Shown here piece after piece: positions 44,538 to 53,558 of a DNA stretch of 54,349 nucleotides. This DNA comes from Bradyrhizobium uaiense (GTDB lineage: Bacteria > Pseudomonadota > Alphaproteobacteria > Rhizobiales > Xanthobacteraceae), in the NCBI RefSeq assembly GCF_010811875.1, contig NZ_VKHP01000027.1:1-54349 (forward strand). Direction: 5' to 3'. The first letter of the stretch is position 1, and each line of letters opens with the position of its first letter. Position numbers and translations under genes: made by a program. The notes beneath the pieces were generated by a model. The model saw only the letters and a program-made list of their open reading frames with translations. It was not told the DNA's origin and searched no databases.

Positions 44538-46853
44538 ATGAACATCATCACCAATCCGAACAGGCTTCGCGGCTTCGAGAAGCACGTGAAGGTCGAGAAC
44601 GTTTCGCGCCGCAGCATCCTCAAGGGGCTCGGCATCGCAGGCTCGTTCGTGCTCGCCGCACCCGTGATGACGCGCCAGGCGTTCGCCTATGAAACCGGTG
44701 CCGGCAAGATGCCGCACGGCGTCGTGGTCGATCCGCGCGTGTTCGTCGCGATCGCCCCCGACGGCGTCGTCACCATCCTCGCGCACCGCTCCGAGATGGG
44801 CACCGGCGTCCGCACCAGCCTGCCCCTGATCGTCGCCGAGGAGATGGAGGCCGACTGGTCGCGCGTCCATGTCCAGCAGGCCCATGGCGACGAGGTCAAG
44901 TTCGGCAACCAGGACACCGACGGCTCGCGCAGCACGCGGCATTATCTGATCCCGATGCGCCAGATCGGCGCCTCGGCGCGCGCGATGCTGGAAGCCGCCG
45001 CCGCCAAGAAATGGGGCGTGCCGGTCACCGAGGTGAAGGCTGAGAAACACGAGGTGGTGCACAGCGCGAGCGGGCGCAGAAGCGGCTTCGGCGATCTCGC
45101 GGCCGACGCCGCCAAGGAACCGGTGCCCGACATCAAGAGCCTCAAGCTGAAGGACCCCAAGGACTTCCGCTATCTCGGCAAGGGCGAGGTCTCGATCGTC
45201 GACCTGCACGACATCACCACCGGCAAGGCGCATTACGGCGCCGATGTCAGGCTGCCCGGCCTGAAATATGCGGTCATCGCCCGTCCGCCGGTCACCGGCG
45301 GCAAGGTCAAGTCGTTCGACGACGCTGCTGCGATGAAGGTGCCCGGGGTCGAGAAGGTGATGGAGGTCAAGGGCTGGCCATGGCCGTCCAAGTTCCAGCC
45401 GCTCGGCGGCGTCGCCGTGATCGCACGCAACACGGGCGCCGCGATCAAGGGCCGCGACCAGCTGAAGATCGTCTGGGATGACGGCGCCAACGCCAAATAC
45501 GACTCGGTCGCGTATCGTGCTTCGCTGGAAGAGGCCGCGCGAAAACCCGGCCTCGTGGTGCGCAAGGAAGGCGACGTCGATGCGGCACTGAAGAGCGCCG
45601 ACAAGGTGATCACAGGCGAATACTATCTGCCGCATCTTGCCCATGTCAGCATGGAGCCGCCGGTCGCGGTTGCCGACGTCAAGGGCGACAAGGCCGAGAT
45701 CTGGGCCCCGGTCCAGAGCCCCGGCGGCACCCGCGAGGATGTCGCCAAGACGCTCGGGATTCCCGAGGACAATGTCACCGTCAACGTGACGCTGCTCGGC
45801 GGCGGCTTCGGCCGCAAGTCGAAATGCGACTTCGCGCTCGAGGCGGCGTTGCTGTCGAAGGAACTCGGCGCGCCGGTGAAGGTGCAATGGACCCGTGAGG
45901 ACGACGTCCACCACGACTTCCTGCACACCGTCTCGGTGGAGCGGATCGAGGCCGGTCTCGACAAGAGCGGCAAGGTGATTGCGTGGCGGCACCGCAGCGT
46001 GGCGCCGACCATCGCCTCGACCTTCGCCGCCGGCGCCAACCACGAAGCGCCGTTCGAGCTCGGCATGGGCCTGATCGACAACCCGTTCGAGATCGCCAAT
46101 CTGCAGTGCGAGAATCCGGAAGCGGCCGCGTTCACGCGGATCGGCTGGTTCCGCTCGGTCTCCAACATCCCGCGCGCCTTCGCGGTGCAATCCATGGTCG
46201 GGGAAATCGCGCATGCGACGAACCGCGACCAGAAGGAGATGCTGCTGGAGCTGATCGGATCGCCCCGGATCGTCAATTTGTCCTCGGTGAAAGATCCCTG
46301 GAACTACGGCGAGCCCTATGAAAGCTACCCGATCGACACCGCCCGGCTGCGCAAGGTGGTCGAGCTGGTCGCCGAGAAGGGCGAGTGGGGCCGCACGGTG
46401 CCGAAAGGCCATGGCCTCGGCATCGCGGTGCATCGCTCGTTTGTCAGCTACATCGCGACCATCGTCGAGGTCGCGGTCGACGACAAGGGCAAGTTCACGG
46501 TGCCACGCGTCGACACCGCGATCGATTGCGGCACCTACGTCAATCCGGAGCGGATCCACTCGCAGATCGAAGGCGCTGCGATCATGGGGCTGAGCCTCGC
46601 CAAATACGGCGAGATCAGCTTCAAGGACGGCAAGGTGCAGCAGAGCAATTTCGACGACTTCCCGGTGATCCGGATGGACGAGTCGCCTGCGATTACCAAC
46701 GTCTACATCGTGCCGCCGGGCGCGGACACGCCGCCGAGCGGCGTCGGCGAGCCCGGCGTGCCGCCGTTTGCGCCTGCCCTGATCAACGCGATCTTTGCCG
46801 CCACCGGCAAGCGCATCCGCGCGCTTCCGATCGGCAAGCAGCTGGAGACGTAA
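44538..46853 (+). CDS. Molybdopterin-binding subunit of a xanthine-oxidase-family dehydrogenase (IorB-like)
   Basis: This 771-residue catalytic subunit oxidises aldehydes or N-heterocycles with water as oxygen source. It starts at ATG 44538, one base after the TGA of the small subunit; longer upstream frames lie inside that gene. A twin-arginine-like signal is visible ([20 protein letters not shown], cut probably after QAFA), so the complex may be folded in the cytoplasm and exported to the periplasm with its partner. Mo-cofactor motifs include [20 protein letters not shown] and, near the C-terminus, [14 protein letters not shown] with the conserved catalytic Glu. Substrate is not assignable; the nearby PQQ alcohol dehydrogenase would make aldehydes. 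Confidence 0.9.
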   Translation: MNIITNPNRLRGFEKHVKVENVSRRSILKGLGIAGSFVLAAPVMTRQAFAYETGAGKMPHGVVVDPRVFVAIAPDGVVTILAHRSEMGTGVRTSLPLIVAEEMEADWSRVHVQQAHGDEVKFGNQDTDGSRSTRHYLIPMRQIGASARAMLEAAAAKKWGVPVTEVKAEKHEVVHSASGRRSGFGDLAADAAKEPVPDIKSLKLKDPKDFRYLGKGEVSIVDLHDITTGKAHYGADVRLPGLKYAVIARPPVTGGKVKSFDDAAAMKVPGVEKVMEVKGWPWPSKFQPLGGVAVIARNTGAAIKGRDQLKIVWDDGANAKYDSVAYRASLEEAARKPGLVVRKEGDVDAALKSADKVITGEYYLPHLAHVSMEPPVAVADVKGDKAEIWAPVQSPGGTREDVAKTLGIPEDNVTVNVTLLGGGFGRKSKCDFALEAALLSKELGAPVKVQWTREDDVHHDFLHTVSVERIEAGLDKSGKVIAWRHRSVAPTIASTFAAGANHEAPFELGMGLIDNPFEIANLQCENPEAAAFTRIGWFRSVSNIPRAFAVQSMVGEIAHATNRDQKEMLLELIGSPRIVNLSSVKDPWNYGEPYESYPIDTARLRKVVELVAEKGEWGRTVPKGHGLGIAVHRSFVSYIATIVEVAVDDKGKFTVPRVDTAIDCGTYVNPERIHSQIEGAAIMGLSLAKYGEISFKDGKVQQSNFDDFPVIRMDESPAITNVYIVPPGADTPPSGVGEPGVPPFAPALINAIFAATGKRIRALPIGKQLET

Positions 46854-46879
46854 GGTTGGAACGTTAGGCGATACGGGTC

Positions 46880-46915
46880 GTTCTCATCGACACTCCGGAG
46901 GAGATCGATGAGAAC
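46880..46915 (+). promoter_or_regulatory. Hairpin enclosing the start codon of the small secreted protein
   Basis: GTTCTCATCGA (46880-46890) and TCGATGAGAAC (46905-46915) are perfect 11-base complements. The 14-base loop holds the ribosome-binding site CCGGAGGAG, and the ATG (46908-46910) is inside the 3' arm. In RNA this would hide the start codon. It could be a thermosensor-like or protein-bound translational switch, or simply a DNA operator. Confidence 0.55.
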
Positions 46916-47177
46916 CCCACCTCAGAAATTCGGGACGCTCGCGGCATTCTTGTCCGCGGGCGTCTTTCTTTTTGGCGCACAGGCTTTCGCACAAACGGCT
47001 TCGCCGCCGAGCACAACGGCAACGCGTCCGGCCAAGGTGCTGCCCGACCAGACCTCGGCTCCCAGCAACGCTCCGCCGGCAACCACCGGCCAAACCACCG
47101 GTGAGACGAGCCGTGATCCGACCATCAAGAAGATGAACGACGACGAGAAGCGGAAGGTCGACGAGAAGGGCAAATAG
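46908..47177 (+). CDS. Small secreted Pro/Thr-rich hypothetical protein
   Basis: This 89-residue protein has a clear signal peptide ([20 protein letters not shown]), then a low-complexity mature chain rich in Thr, Pro, Ser and Ala ([34 protein letters not shown]) ending in a charged tail ([16 protein letters not shown]). I recognise no domain; disordered periplasmic or surface proteins of this type are common in the group. A strong GGAGGAG precedes the ATG, yet the start is within a perfect hairpin. It follows the Mo-hydroxylase operon by 54 bases and could be cotranscribed. Confidence 0.7.
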   Translation: MRTPPQKFGTLAAFLSAGVFLFGAQAFAQTASPPSTTATRPAKVLPDQTSAPSNAPPATTGQTTGETSRDPTIKKMNDDEKRKVDEKGK

Positions 47178-47223
47178 CCCGTTGCCACATCACCTGGCAC
47201 ACACCTTGATAGCCGCCGTTATC

Positions 47224-47287
47224 GCGAGCGGAGCGAAGCAATCCATGTTTCCGCTTGTGGCACTATGGATTGCTTCGCTTCGCTCGC
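47224..47287. repeat. REP-like palindromic element
   Basis: GCGAGCGGAGCGAAGCAATC followed by CAT forms an arm paired, with one mismatch, with ATGGATTGCTTCGCTTCGCT followed by CGC. The arms are 23 bases around an 18-base loop. It resembles dispersed palindromes frequent in Bradyrhizobium/Rhodopseudomonas intergenic regions. Confidence 0.6.
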
Positions 47288-47315
47288 AATGACGTGGATA
47301 GAACTGTGAGCGGAC

Positions 47316-47351
47316 CGGGAAGCGGCCGGTCTCCCCAACCGCCGCTTCCCG
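47316..47351. terminator. Convergent-region hairpin
   Basis: CGGGAAGCGGC and GCCGCTTCCCG are perfect 11-base arms with a 14-base loop, between the small secreted gene and the convergent PQQ dehydrogenase gene. It lacks a T-run, so it may be a terminator of lower efficiency or an mRNA 3' stabiliser. Confidence 0.4.
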
Positions 47352-47434
47352 ATCGCATCGCCCCCTGTCGGTCAAACCATGGAGCCGGAGCTTCGGCCCT
47401 GATTTAGTCAGAACCGAGGCCCAAGTCGCGTGCC

Positions 47435-49165
47435 TTACTTCTTGTCGAGCGCGAACACCCAGATCACGCCGCCCTGCGGGACGTTGTTCTCGAAGCCCTT
47501 GACCTTGCCGGCCAGCGCATCCTGGATGCGCTGGGCGTCGACGCCCCAGCCCGACTGGACCGCGATGTACTGCGTTCCATCGACCTCATAGGACATCGGC
47601 ATCGCCATGATGCCGGAGTTGGTCTTCTGCTCCCACAGCAGCTCGCCGGTCTTGGCGTTGAAGATGCGGAAGGCGCGGTCGTTGGTGCCGCCGGCGAGAA
47701 CGAGATCGCCGGCGGTTGCCGTCACGGCGCCGAACAGCTGCGACGTCTTGTAGTCGTGCTGCCAGACCTTCTTGCCGGTGACCGGATCCCACGCCTGCAA
47801 CTCGCCGAAATGATCGGCATTCGGCGCGGGGGTCAGTCCGATGTCTTCAGGCTTGGTGCCGAGCCAGAGCTGGCCGGGAACCAACGGCTGCTTCTCGCCG
47901 GTGAAGCCGCCGCAGAAGTTTTCATTGGCGGGAACGTAGACCAGCTTGGTGTTCGGGCTATAGGCCGCCGACGGCCAGTCCTTGCCGCCCCACAGCGACG
48001 GGCAGAACTCGACCCGCTTGCCGAGCACGGGCTTGTGCTCGGGATCGAGGATCGGCCGGCCGGTCTCGGCCTCGACGCCCTTCCAGACATTGGTCTTCAC
48101 GAACGGCCAGCCGGCGACATAGTTGATCTTGTCCGCCTTGCGCTCCAGCACCCAGAAGATCGCATCACGCCCGGGATGGACCAGGCTCTTGAACGACTTT
48201 CCATCGCGCTGCATGTCGATCAGCATCGGCGCGTCGACCTCGTCCCAGTCCCAGGAATCGTTCTGGTGATACTGGAAGTGGGTCTTGATCTTGCCGTTGT
48301 CGGGATCGAGCGCGATCACCGAGCTGGTGTAGAGATTGTCGCCGGGATGCATCGAGCCGGGCCACGGCGCGGCGTTGCCGACGCCCCAATAGACCGTCTT
48401 GGTGTCCCTGTCGTAGGTGCCGGTCATCCAGGCCGAACCGCCGCCGGACTTCCAGTCGTCGCCGCTCCAGGTCTCGTGACCGGGCTCGCCTTCGCCGGGA
48501 ATGGTGAAGGTGCGCCAGAGCTCCTTGCCGCTGTTGGCGTCGAAGCCGACGACATAACCGCGCACGCCGAACTCACCGCCCGAGCCGCCGACGATCACCT
48601 TGCCGTCGACGACGAGCGGCATCAGCGTCATGTACTGACCCTTCTTGTAGTCCTGGACCTTGGTGTCCCAGACCACCTTGCCGGTCTTGGCATCGAGCGC
48701 GACGACGTGATCGTCGGTGGTGGCGAGATAGAGCTTGTCCTCCCACAAGCCGACGCCGCGGCTGGTCGGATGCAGCTGGAACAGATCGTCGGGAAGCTGC
48801 CGCTTGTAGCGCCAGTACTCTTCGCCGGTCTTGGCGTTGAGCGCGATCACCTGCCCCATCGGGGTTGCGACGAACATCACGCCGTTGTTGACGATCGGCG
48901 GCGCTTCATGGCCTTCGAGCACGCCGGTCGAGAAGGTCCAGGCCGGCTTGAGGTCCTTGACGTTGGATGTGTTGATCTGGTTGAGCGGACTAAAGCCCTG
49001 TCCGTCATAGGTCCGGCGATAGAGCATCCAGTTGCCGGGTTCGGGATTTTCGAGGCGCGCTGACGTCACCGAACTGTAGTTTTCGATCGGCCCCGCGACG
49101 GCGTAGGTCGACATCAGGCACGCGAATGCGACACAACTCGACAGTAACCACTGCTTGCTTGTCAT
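47435..49165 (-). CDS. PQQ-dependent alcohol dehydrogenase, lanthanide-type motif
   Basis: This 576-residue quinoprotein has eight-bladed propeller repeats (ALNAKTGEEYWRYK, ALDAKTGKVVWDTK, and similar), a signal peptide (WLLSSCVAFACLMSTYAVAG), and no haem c motif. The metal and catalytic residues visible are Glu198 (GGEFG), Asn264 (GVGNAAPW) and Asp306 in SWDWDEVDAP. Asp308, two residues on, is the extra Asp that marks lanthanide-dependent enzymes such as XoxF, ExaF and PedH. Unusually, the vicinal Cys-Cys near residue 130 of most relatives is replaced by LHPTSRGVGL. It would oxidise alcohols in the periplasm. The Rieske gene lies 70 bases upstream in the same direction, suggesting an operon. 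Confidence 0.88.
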   Translation of the reverse strand: MTSKQWLLSSCVAFACLMSTYAVAGPIENYSSVTSARLENPEPGNWMLYRRTYDGQGFSPLNQINTSNVKDLKPAWTFSTGVLEGHEAPPIVNNGVMFVATPMGQVIALNAKTGEEYWRYKRQLPDDLFQLHPTSRGVGLWEDKLYLATTDDHVVALDAKTGKVVWDTKVQDYKKGQYMTLMPLVVDGKVIVGGSGGEFGVRGYVVGFDANSGKELWRTFTIPGEGEPGHETWSGDDWKSGGGSAWMTGTYDRDTKTVYWGVGNAAPWPGSMHPGDNLYTSSVIALDPDNGKIKTHFQYHQNDSWDWDEVDAPMLIDMQRDGKSFKSLVHPGRDAIFWVLERKADKINYVAGWPFVKTNVWKGVEAETGRPILDPEHKPVLGKRVEFCPSLWGGKDWPSAAYSPNTKLVYVPANENFCGGFTGEKQPLVPGQLWLGTKPEDIGLTPAPNADHFGELQAWDPVTGKKVWQHDYKTSQLFGAVTATAGDLVLAGGTNDRAFRIFNAKTGELLWEQKTNSGIMAMPMSYEVDGTQYIAVQSGWGVDAQRIQDALAGKVKGFENNVPQGGVIWVFALDKK

Positions 49166-49235
49166 GAGATGCTACCTCCCTGCTCTGTTTTGTTTTTCAG
49201 TTTCGTTTAGGTCGTGCAGAACTTCCGGTGTGGCC

Positions 49236-49883
49236 TCATCCTCCCTGCTGAACACCCACCTTCCCGACGAATGGCGCTGCGACCGTGATCGCGCCGTCGG
49301 CAACCGTCAGCGGCAATGCCGCGAGGCGACGTGGCGCCGGCCCGAACACGACCTGCGCATTCTGCCGCGGATCGTATTCGGAGTTATGACACATGCATTT
49401 CAGAACGGTCTTGTCGCCCTGCTCTTCCTTCACCCAGGCGGTGATCGGGCATCCGGCATGCGAGCAGATCACGGAGTAGCAGACGATGCCGTCGGCTGCG
49501 CGGGCGCGCGTGGCATCGTCGAGTTCGTTCGGATCGAGCTTGACCAGCACAACCTCGTTCAGCCGCGAACCTTTGCGGACGACGGAGGTCTTCGGATCTT
49601 GCGGCCAGGCGCGAACCGGCGGACCACCGAGCTTCAGATCATCCGACTTGATGACTTGGCCGGCCTTGTCGCCTTCGGCGCGCACAAGCAGATCGGCTTT
49701 TTGCGGTCGCTCACTCGCGCCCGGCTGCTCGTCGTCATCGGCGGCTGCGGGCTCGATCGCGGCAAGACAGGCACAGCCCGCGAGCGCAGTCAGCACCGCG
49801 CGACGCGTCGGGTCGGTGCACGCCCCTGCCGCATCGGTTTCACGGGATTGCTCGATGGAAGCGCCGGGGTTGGATTGCTGCAT
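49236..49883 (-). CDS. Rieske (2Fe-2S) protein, exported
   Basis: This protein of about 215 residues has a Tat-like export signal (PTRRAVLTALAGCACLAAIE) and a Rieske fold with the cluster ligands in CSHAGCP and KCMCHNSEYDPRQ (Cys-x-His and Cys-x-x-His), plus the usual disulfide Cys pair in those loops. The C-terminal APRRLAALPLTVADGAITV closes the fold, as in bc1-type and other Rieske proteins. No cytochrome b gene is near, so it is not the bc1 subunit. The ATG at 49883 is chosen; an ATG at 49955 would add 24 residues before the signal. It probably carries electrons for the PQQ dehydrogenase encoded just downstream. Confidence 0.85.
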   Translation of the reverse strand: MQQSNPGASIEQSRETDAAGACTDPTRRAVLTALAGCACLAAIEPAAADDDEQPGASERPQKADLLVRAEGDKAGQVIKSDDLKLGGPPVRAWPQDPKTSVVRKGSRLNEVVLVKLDPNELDDATRARAADGIVCYSVICSHAGCPITAWVKEEQGDKTVLKCMCHNSEYDPRQNAQVVFGPAPRRLAALPLTVADGAITVAAPFVGKVGVQQGG

Positions 49884-50009
49884 GGCGCAAGCTGAGCGTG
49901 CAACTCGGCCGAAAAGATGGCGACACACCTTCTCGATGCACGAACGCATGCGCAAAAAATGCGCTACAGCTTTTGGTTGATCGGCCGCGCGGCTTCGCGA
50001 ATGCTTCGA

Positions 50010-50345
50010 TCAGGGTTCGTTGACGAAGCTCAGCCTGCCTGCAGGTTTCAGCGTCTTTGCATCAAATGTGCGGATCTCTGTTGCACCGCCTATATCGAGC
50101 GTGAGCACCAGCCGATCGCCGGTGACGCCGGTTGCGACGATGCGAGCGCCTTTCGGCAGCGCAGCAGTGACGTCGGATACCGAAACGGGGCTTCCCTCGC
50201 TGCGATAAAGGCGGTAGCCGATGGCGATCAACACGACAGCCACGGCCAATGCCGAGGTCAGGCCCGCGATCAGCATCATGCGCCGCACCCGCGCGATCAG
50301 CGCGGCTTGGTCGGGGGTCGGTTCGGTCACAGCGGTGTCGGTCAT
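50010..50345 (-). CDS. DUF6476-type single-span membrane protein
   Basis: This 111-residue protein has a short cytoplasmic N-terminus, one transmembrane helix (IAGLTSALAVAVVLIAIGYR), and a small periplasmic beta-rich domain (GARIVATGVTGDRLVLTLDI, then GATEIRTFDAKTLKPAGRL). It matches my memory of the DUF6476 family, conserved in Rhizobiales beside an RluD-type gene, of unknown function. The ATG at 50345 is used; a GTG just before it is less likely. It is divergent from the pseudouridine synthase gene. Confidence 0.7.
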   Translation of the reverse strand: MTDTAVTEPTPDQAALIARVRRMMLIAGLTSALAVAVVLIAIGYRLYRSEGSPVSVSDVTAALPKGARIVATGVTGDRLVLTLDIGGATEIRTFDAKTLKPAGRLSFVNEP

Positions 50346-50365
50346 CACAAGGCTCTATATCTTTG

Positions 50366-51391
50366 CAACAGGTCGATTTGAATCAGGTCTCTTCGAATGG
50401 CGGTCGGAAGCTGGAGGTCATCGTCGCTGGCGACGAGGGCTCGGCCCGGCTTGACCGCGTGCTCGCGCAGCGCACTCCGGAGCTGTCGCGGTCCCGGCTG
50501 AAGGCGCTGATCCTCGCCGGTTCCGTGACCGTCAAGGACGCCGTCGTCCGCGACCCCGCTTATCATGTCGTCCAGGGCGATACGATCATAATCGACGTGC
50601 CGGAGGCCGCGCCCGCCGAACCGAAGGGCGAAAACATCGCGCTCGATATCGCGTTCGAGGACGACGACATCATCGTCATTAACAAGCCGAGGGGCTTGGT
50701 TGTGCATCCGGCGGCCGGCCACGCCACCGGAACGCTGGTCAACGCGCTGATCGCCCATTGCGGCACCAGCCTGTCCGGCATCGGCGGGGTCAAGCGGCCG
50801 GGCATCGTGCACCGGCTCGACAAGGACACCACCGGGCTGATGGTGGTGGCCAAGAACGACCATGCCCACCAGTCGCTGACCGCGCAGTTCGCCGACCATG
50901 GCCGCACCGGCCCGATGGAGCGCGGCTACATGGCGTTCGCCTGGGGCGTGCCGAACCGGCCCCATGGCACGATCGATGCGCCGATCGACCGCCACCCGCA
51001 CGCCCGCGAGAAGATGGCGGTCCGCCAGGGCGGCCGCGAGGCGATCACCCATTTCGAGGTGCTCCAGAGCTTTGCCGGCCGCGACGGCAAGCCGGTCGCC
51101 TCGCTCTTGGCCTGCCGGCTCGAGACCGGACGGACCCATCAGATCCGGGTCCACCTTGCTCATCTCGGCCACCCCCTGATGGGCGACAGCGTCTACGGCC
51201 CGCACTTCAAGACCAAGGCCGGCCATCTCGGGCCGGAAGGTAAGGACGCACTTACCGCCCTCGACCGGCAGGCCCTTCACGCCTATCTGCTGGCTTTGGA
51301 ACACCCCCGCACCGGGGAACTTTTACGCTGGGAGTCGGCCTTGCCGGAGGATTTGCTTCTCCTGGAGCGGGCGCTGGCAGCGGCGGTATGA
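50366..51391 (+). CDS. RluA/RluD-family pseudouridine synthase
   Basis: This enzyme isomerises uridines in rRNA; RluD acts on 23S rRNA helix 69. An N-terminal S4 RNA-binding domain (RLDRVLAQRTPELSRSRLKA) is followed by the catalytic domain with DDDIIVINKPRGLVVHPAAG, the catalytic-Asp motif HRLDKDTTGLMVVAK and the C-terminal RLETGRTHQIRVHLAHLGHP. The start is uncertain: no ATG precedes the S4 domain. I use TTG 50366, with AAGG about 11 bases upstream, since longer frames would overlap the divergent gene. The product would be 341 residues, typical for the family. Confidence 0.9.
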   Translation, partial: QQVDLNQVSSNGGRKLEVIVAGDEGSARLDRVLAQRTPELSRSRLKALILAGSVTVKDAVVRDPAYHVVQGDTIIIDVPEAAPAEPKGENIALDIAFEDDDIIVINKPRGLVVHPAAGHATGTLVNALIAHCGTSLSGIGGVKRPGIVHRLDKDTTGLMVVAKNDHAHQSLTAQFADHGRTGPMERGYMAFAWGVPNRPHGTIDAPIDRHPHAREKMAVRQGGREAITHFEVLQSFAGRDGKPVASLLACRLETGRTHQIRVHLAHLGHPLMGDSVYGPHFKTKAGHLGPEGKDALTALDRQALHAYLLALEHPRTGELLRWESALPEDLLLLERALAAAV

Positions 51392-51607
51392 CGCACCCCT
51401 CCCGGAAAAGGCACGTCATGACAACAGGTTATACCTGCCACACGGGGACGTGACGTCAGCAATCCTTCCCTATCACGGACGGTTTAGTGTATGTTGCACC
51501 TGCGCTGAATATCCAGCGCGGAACATCGCAGCCTGGCCGGCTTTAACCCAGCGGCCACCTGCCGGGCCCGCCGCTATCGGGGGTCTGAACCACTGGAGGG
51601 CGCTCGA

Positions 51608-52504
51608 ATGGCCCGTACAGCTACGTTACCGGTCCTCAATGGAGAATCCGGTCTTTCCCGTTACCTCGCCGAGATCCGCAAGTTCCCCATGCTGGAGCCC
51701 CAGCAGGAGTACATGCTCGCCAAGCGTTGGCGCGAGCATGATGATCGCGACGCGGCGCATAAGCTCGTCACCAGCCATCTCAGGCTCGTGGCCAAGATCG
51801 CCATGGGCTATCGCGGCTACGGCTTGCCGATCTCCGAGGTCGTCTCGGAAGGCAATGTCGGCCTGATGCAGGCGGTGAAGCGATTCGAGCCCGAGAAGGG
51901 CTTCCGTCTCGCCACTTACGCCATGTGGTGGATCAAGGCGTCAATACAAGAGTACATTCTGCGTTCCTGGTCGCTCGTGAAGATGGGCACCACCGCGAAC
52001 CAGAAGAAGCTGTTCTTCAACCTGCGCAAGGCGAAGAGCAAGATCTCCGCGCTGGAAGAGGGTGATATGCACCCCGACCAGGTGAAGCTGATCGCCAAGC
52101 GCCTCGGCGTGACCGATCAGGACGTGGTCGACATGAACCGCCGCCTCGGTGGTGACGCGTCGCTCAACGCCCCGATCCGCGACGACGGCGAAGCCGGTGA
52201 ATGGCAGGATTGGCTGGTCGACAACTCGCCCAACGCCGAAGCCATGATGGCCGAGAGCGAGGAGTTCGATCATCGCCGCCAGGCCCTGAACGGTGCGATC
52301 GGCGTGCTCAACCCGCGCGAACGCCGCATCTTCGAGGCGCGGCGTCTGGCGGATGAGCCGATGACGCTGGAAGACCTTGCGGCCGAGTTCGGCGTGTCGC
52401 GCGAGCGCGTGCGGCAGATCGAGGTCCGCGCCTTCGAAAAGGTGCAGTCGGCCGTCAAGGGCACGATTGCCCGGCAGGAAGCAGCGCTCGAAGCCGCGCA
52501 CTAA
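51608..52504 (+). CDS. rpoH: RNA polymerase heat-shock sigma factor RpoH
   Basis: This is the sigma-32 family factor that directs RNA polymerase to heat-shock promoters, 298 residues. Region 2 shows LVTSHLRLVAKIAMGYRGYG and EGNVGLMQAVKRFEPEKGFR, and region 2.4 has YAMWWIKASIQEYILRSWSL. The RpoH-box region contains NQKKLFFNLRKAKSK. Region 4 helix-turn-helix is TLEDLAAEFGVSRERVRQIE. A TGGAGGG ribosome-binding site lies nine bases before the ATG. The long 216-base leader could hold heat-responsive promoter and RNA elements, but I saw none for certain. A clear terminator follows. Confidence 0.96.
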   Translation: MARTATLPVLNGESGLSRYLAEIRKFPMLEPQQEYMLAKRWREHDDRDAAHKLVTSHLRLVAKIAMGYRGYGLPISEVVSEGNVGLMQAVKRFEPEKGFRLATYAMWWIKASIQEYILRSWSLVKMGTTANQKKLFFNLRKAKSKISALEEGDMHPDQVKLIAKRLGVTDQDVVDMNRRLGGDASLNAPIRDDGEAGEWQDWLVDNSPNAEAMMAESEEFDHRRQALNGAIGVLNPRERRIFEARRLADEPMTLEDLAAEFGVSRERVRQIEVRAFEKVQSAVKGTIARQEAALEAAH

Positions 52505-52532
52505 CCACGCGGCGACAAGCCAACGAGAGATG

Positions 52533-52559
52533 AAAGCCGGCGGCAACGCCGGCTTTTTT
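52533..52559 (+). terminator. Rho-independent terminator of rpoH
   Basis: AAAGCCGGC pairs with GCCGGCTTT around a 6-base loop, and the right arm runs into a stretch of T residues (TTTTTT). It lies 29 bases after the rpoH stop codon. Confidence 0.85.
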
Positions 52560-52568
52560 GTTGCCTCC

Positions 52569-52649
52569 AGGATGGGCGGAGCGCAGCGATACCCATCATC
52601 CCACGGCGCAGCACAGCGTTGATGGGTATCGCTTCGCTCCACCCATCCT
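52569..52649. repeat. REP-like palindromic element
   Basis: AGGATGGGCGGAGCGCAGCG with the following ATACCCATCA pairs, with two mismatches, with TGATGGGTATCGCTTCGCTC and the following CACCCATCCT. The arms are 30 bases around a 21-base centre. It is another dispersed palindrome of the Bradyrhizobium type, right after the rpoH terminator. Confidence 0.65.
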
Positions 52650-52773
52650 ACAGAGGCGGTATTTGGGATGAAGTTTCGGCGCGCACCTGGATCCGGGACG
52701 TATGGTCATAGATCCACCTGCCTACGAATGTCCGCATCGGCCTCGGGAGTGTACAAACGAGGTGCGCCAAGTC

Positions 52774-52803
52774 ATGTCGGCCAAGGGCCCCAGAGGCCGA
52801 CAT
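52774..52803. repeat. Short perfect hairpin
   Basis: ATGTCGGCC and GGCCGACAT are perfect 9-base arms around 12 bases. It is 33 bases from the 3' end of the minus-strand hypothetical gene, so it might act in 3' end formation, though there is no T-run. Confidence 0.35.
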
Positions 52804-52835
52804 TGCGACTTAGCCTCGACTTGATCCAAGGCGGC

Positions 52836-53543
52836 CTAAAACGCGGCCCAGCTTCCTTCCAGAACCGTAAACGAAGGTGGCCCCAGATGTTTCAGGCCGG
52901 GCTTAAACAACCCTGAGACCATTAGGTCATTGATCGCGTTCAGACGGAGCGCTCCGTCGTGAAGATGGCCGCCCCATTGTCGAATGCAATGCGCTCGGAA
53001 AACTGCCTGGACTGTTGATGCGATAGTGTCTGCAGCTTGCCACGCTTCATCAGGTTGACCCAAGTCGGACGCGACCGCCAAGAGGCAAGTCGAGCTAAAA
53101 TCTAGCTTCTCATTGGGCTCGCTCTTCATGGAAAAGTACACATCAGGCGCCAGTCCATCGCGCTTGCAGATGGACCAAGAGGGCGCCCAGACTTCGCAAT
53201 TCAGAAACGTAGCCTGACGGCCTGAAAGAAGCACACCATTCTCAGCGTGAGTCCACCGTTTGCAACCCAGTTCGTTCCAGCCAATGCGCCCAAACGAAAT
53301 TCCCCTTTGATTGGGCGTTCCCCTCAACGAGTTCAGTTGAGTTGAACGCACCGCCACGTCGCTGCGCTGTACATGGATAAGATAGTCTAAAGCGTCGAAT
53401 ATGTGGGTCCAAGTTCGCTCAACCCACGGTGGAGCTGTCACTGGATCTCCAAGAACAGCATAGACTAGATACTTGCGGTCTCGATGTCCCATTCGGTTAA
53501 CTACCATCGCGGCTGCGTCAAGCTTCTCGTCGACAGACATCAT
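52836..53543 (-). CDS. Hypothetical protein
   Basis: I do not recognise this 235-residue soluble protein. It is rich in Trp and His (WVERTWTHIFDALDYLIH, then IGWNELGCKRWTHAENG, WAPSWSICKRDG), with no signal peptide, membrane span or catalytic motif I can name. The composition is lower in GC than neighbouring core genes, and codon use is less biased, hinting at transfer. Start: ATG 53543 or 53540, neither with a good ribosome-binding site; the frame continues to a TTG at 53558. It lies between the rpoH region and a TRAP transporter gene, with no evident partner. Confidence 0.55.
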   Translation of the reverse strand: MMSVDEKLDAAAMVVNRMGHRDRKYLVYAVLGDPVTAPPWVERTWTHIFDALDYLIHVQRSDVAVRSTQLNSLRGTPNQRGISFGRIGWNELGCKRWTHAENGVLLSGRQATFLNCEVWAPSWSICKRDGLAPDVYFSMKSEPNEKLDFSSTCLLAVASDLGQPDEAWQAADTIASTVQAVFRAHCIRQWGGHLHDGALRLNAINDLMVSGLFKPGLKHLGPPSFTVLEGSWAAF

Positions 53544-53558
53544 CAGCGACGTCGCCAA

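Noticed and set aside
44394..46559. 721-codon minus-strand frame opposite the Mo-hydroxylase subunit
   Set aside because: It has an implausible composition and no domain, while the plus strand has Tat, Mo-cofactor and cluster motifs.
50249..50365. Longer start for the pseudouridine synthase
   Set aside because: The added residues are Ser/Arg-rich and antisense to the divergent DUF6476 gene start. The S4 domain begins well after 50366.
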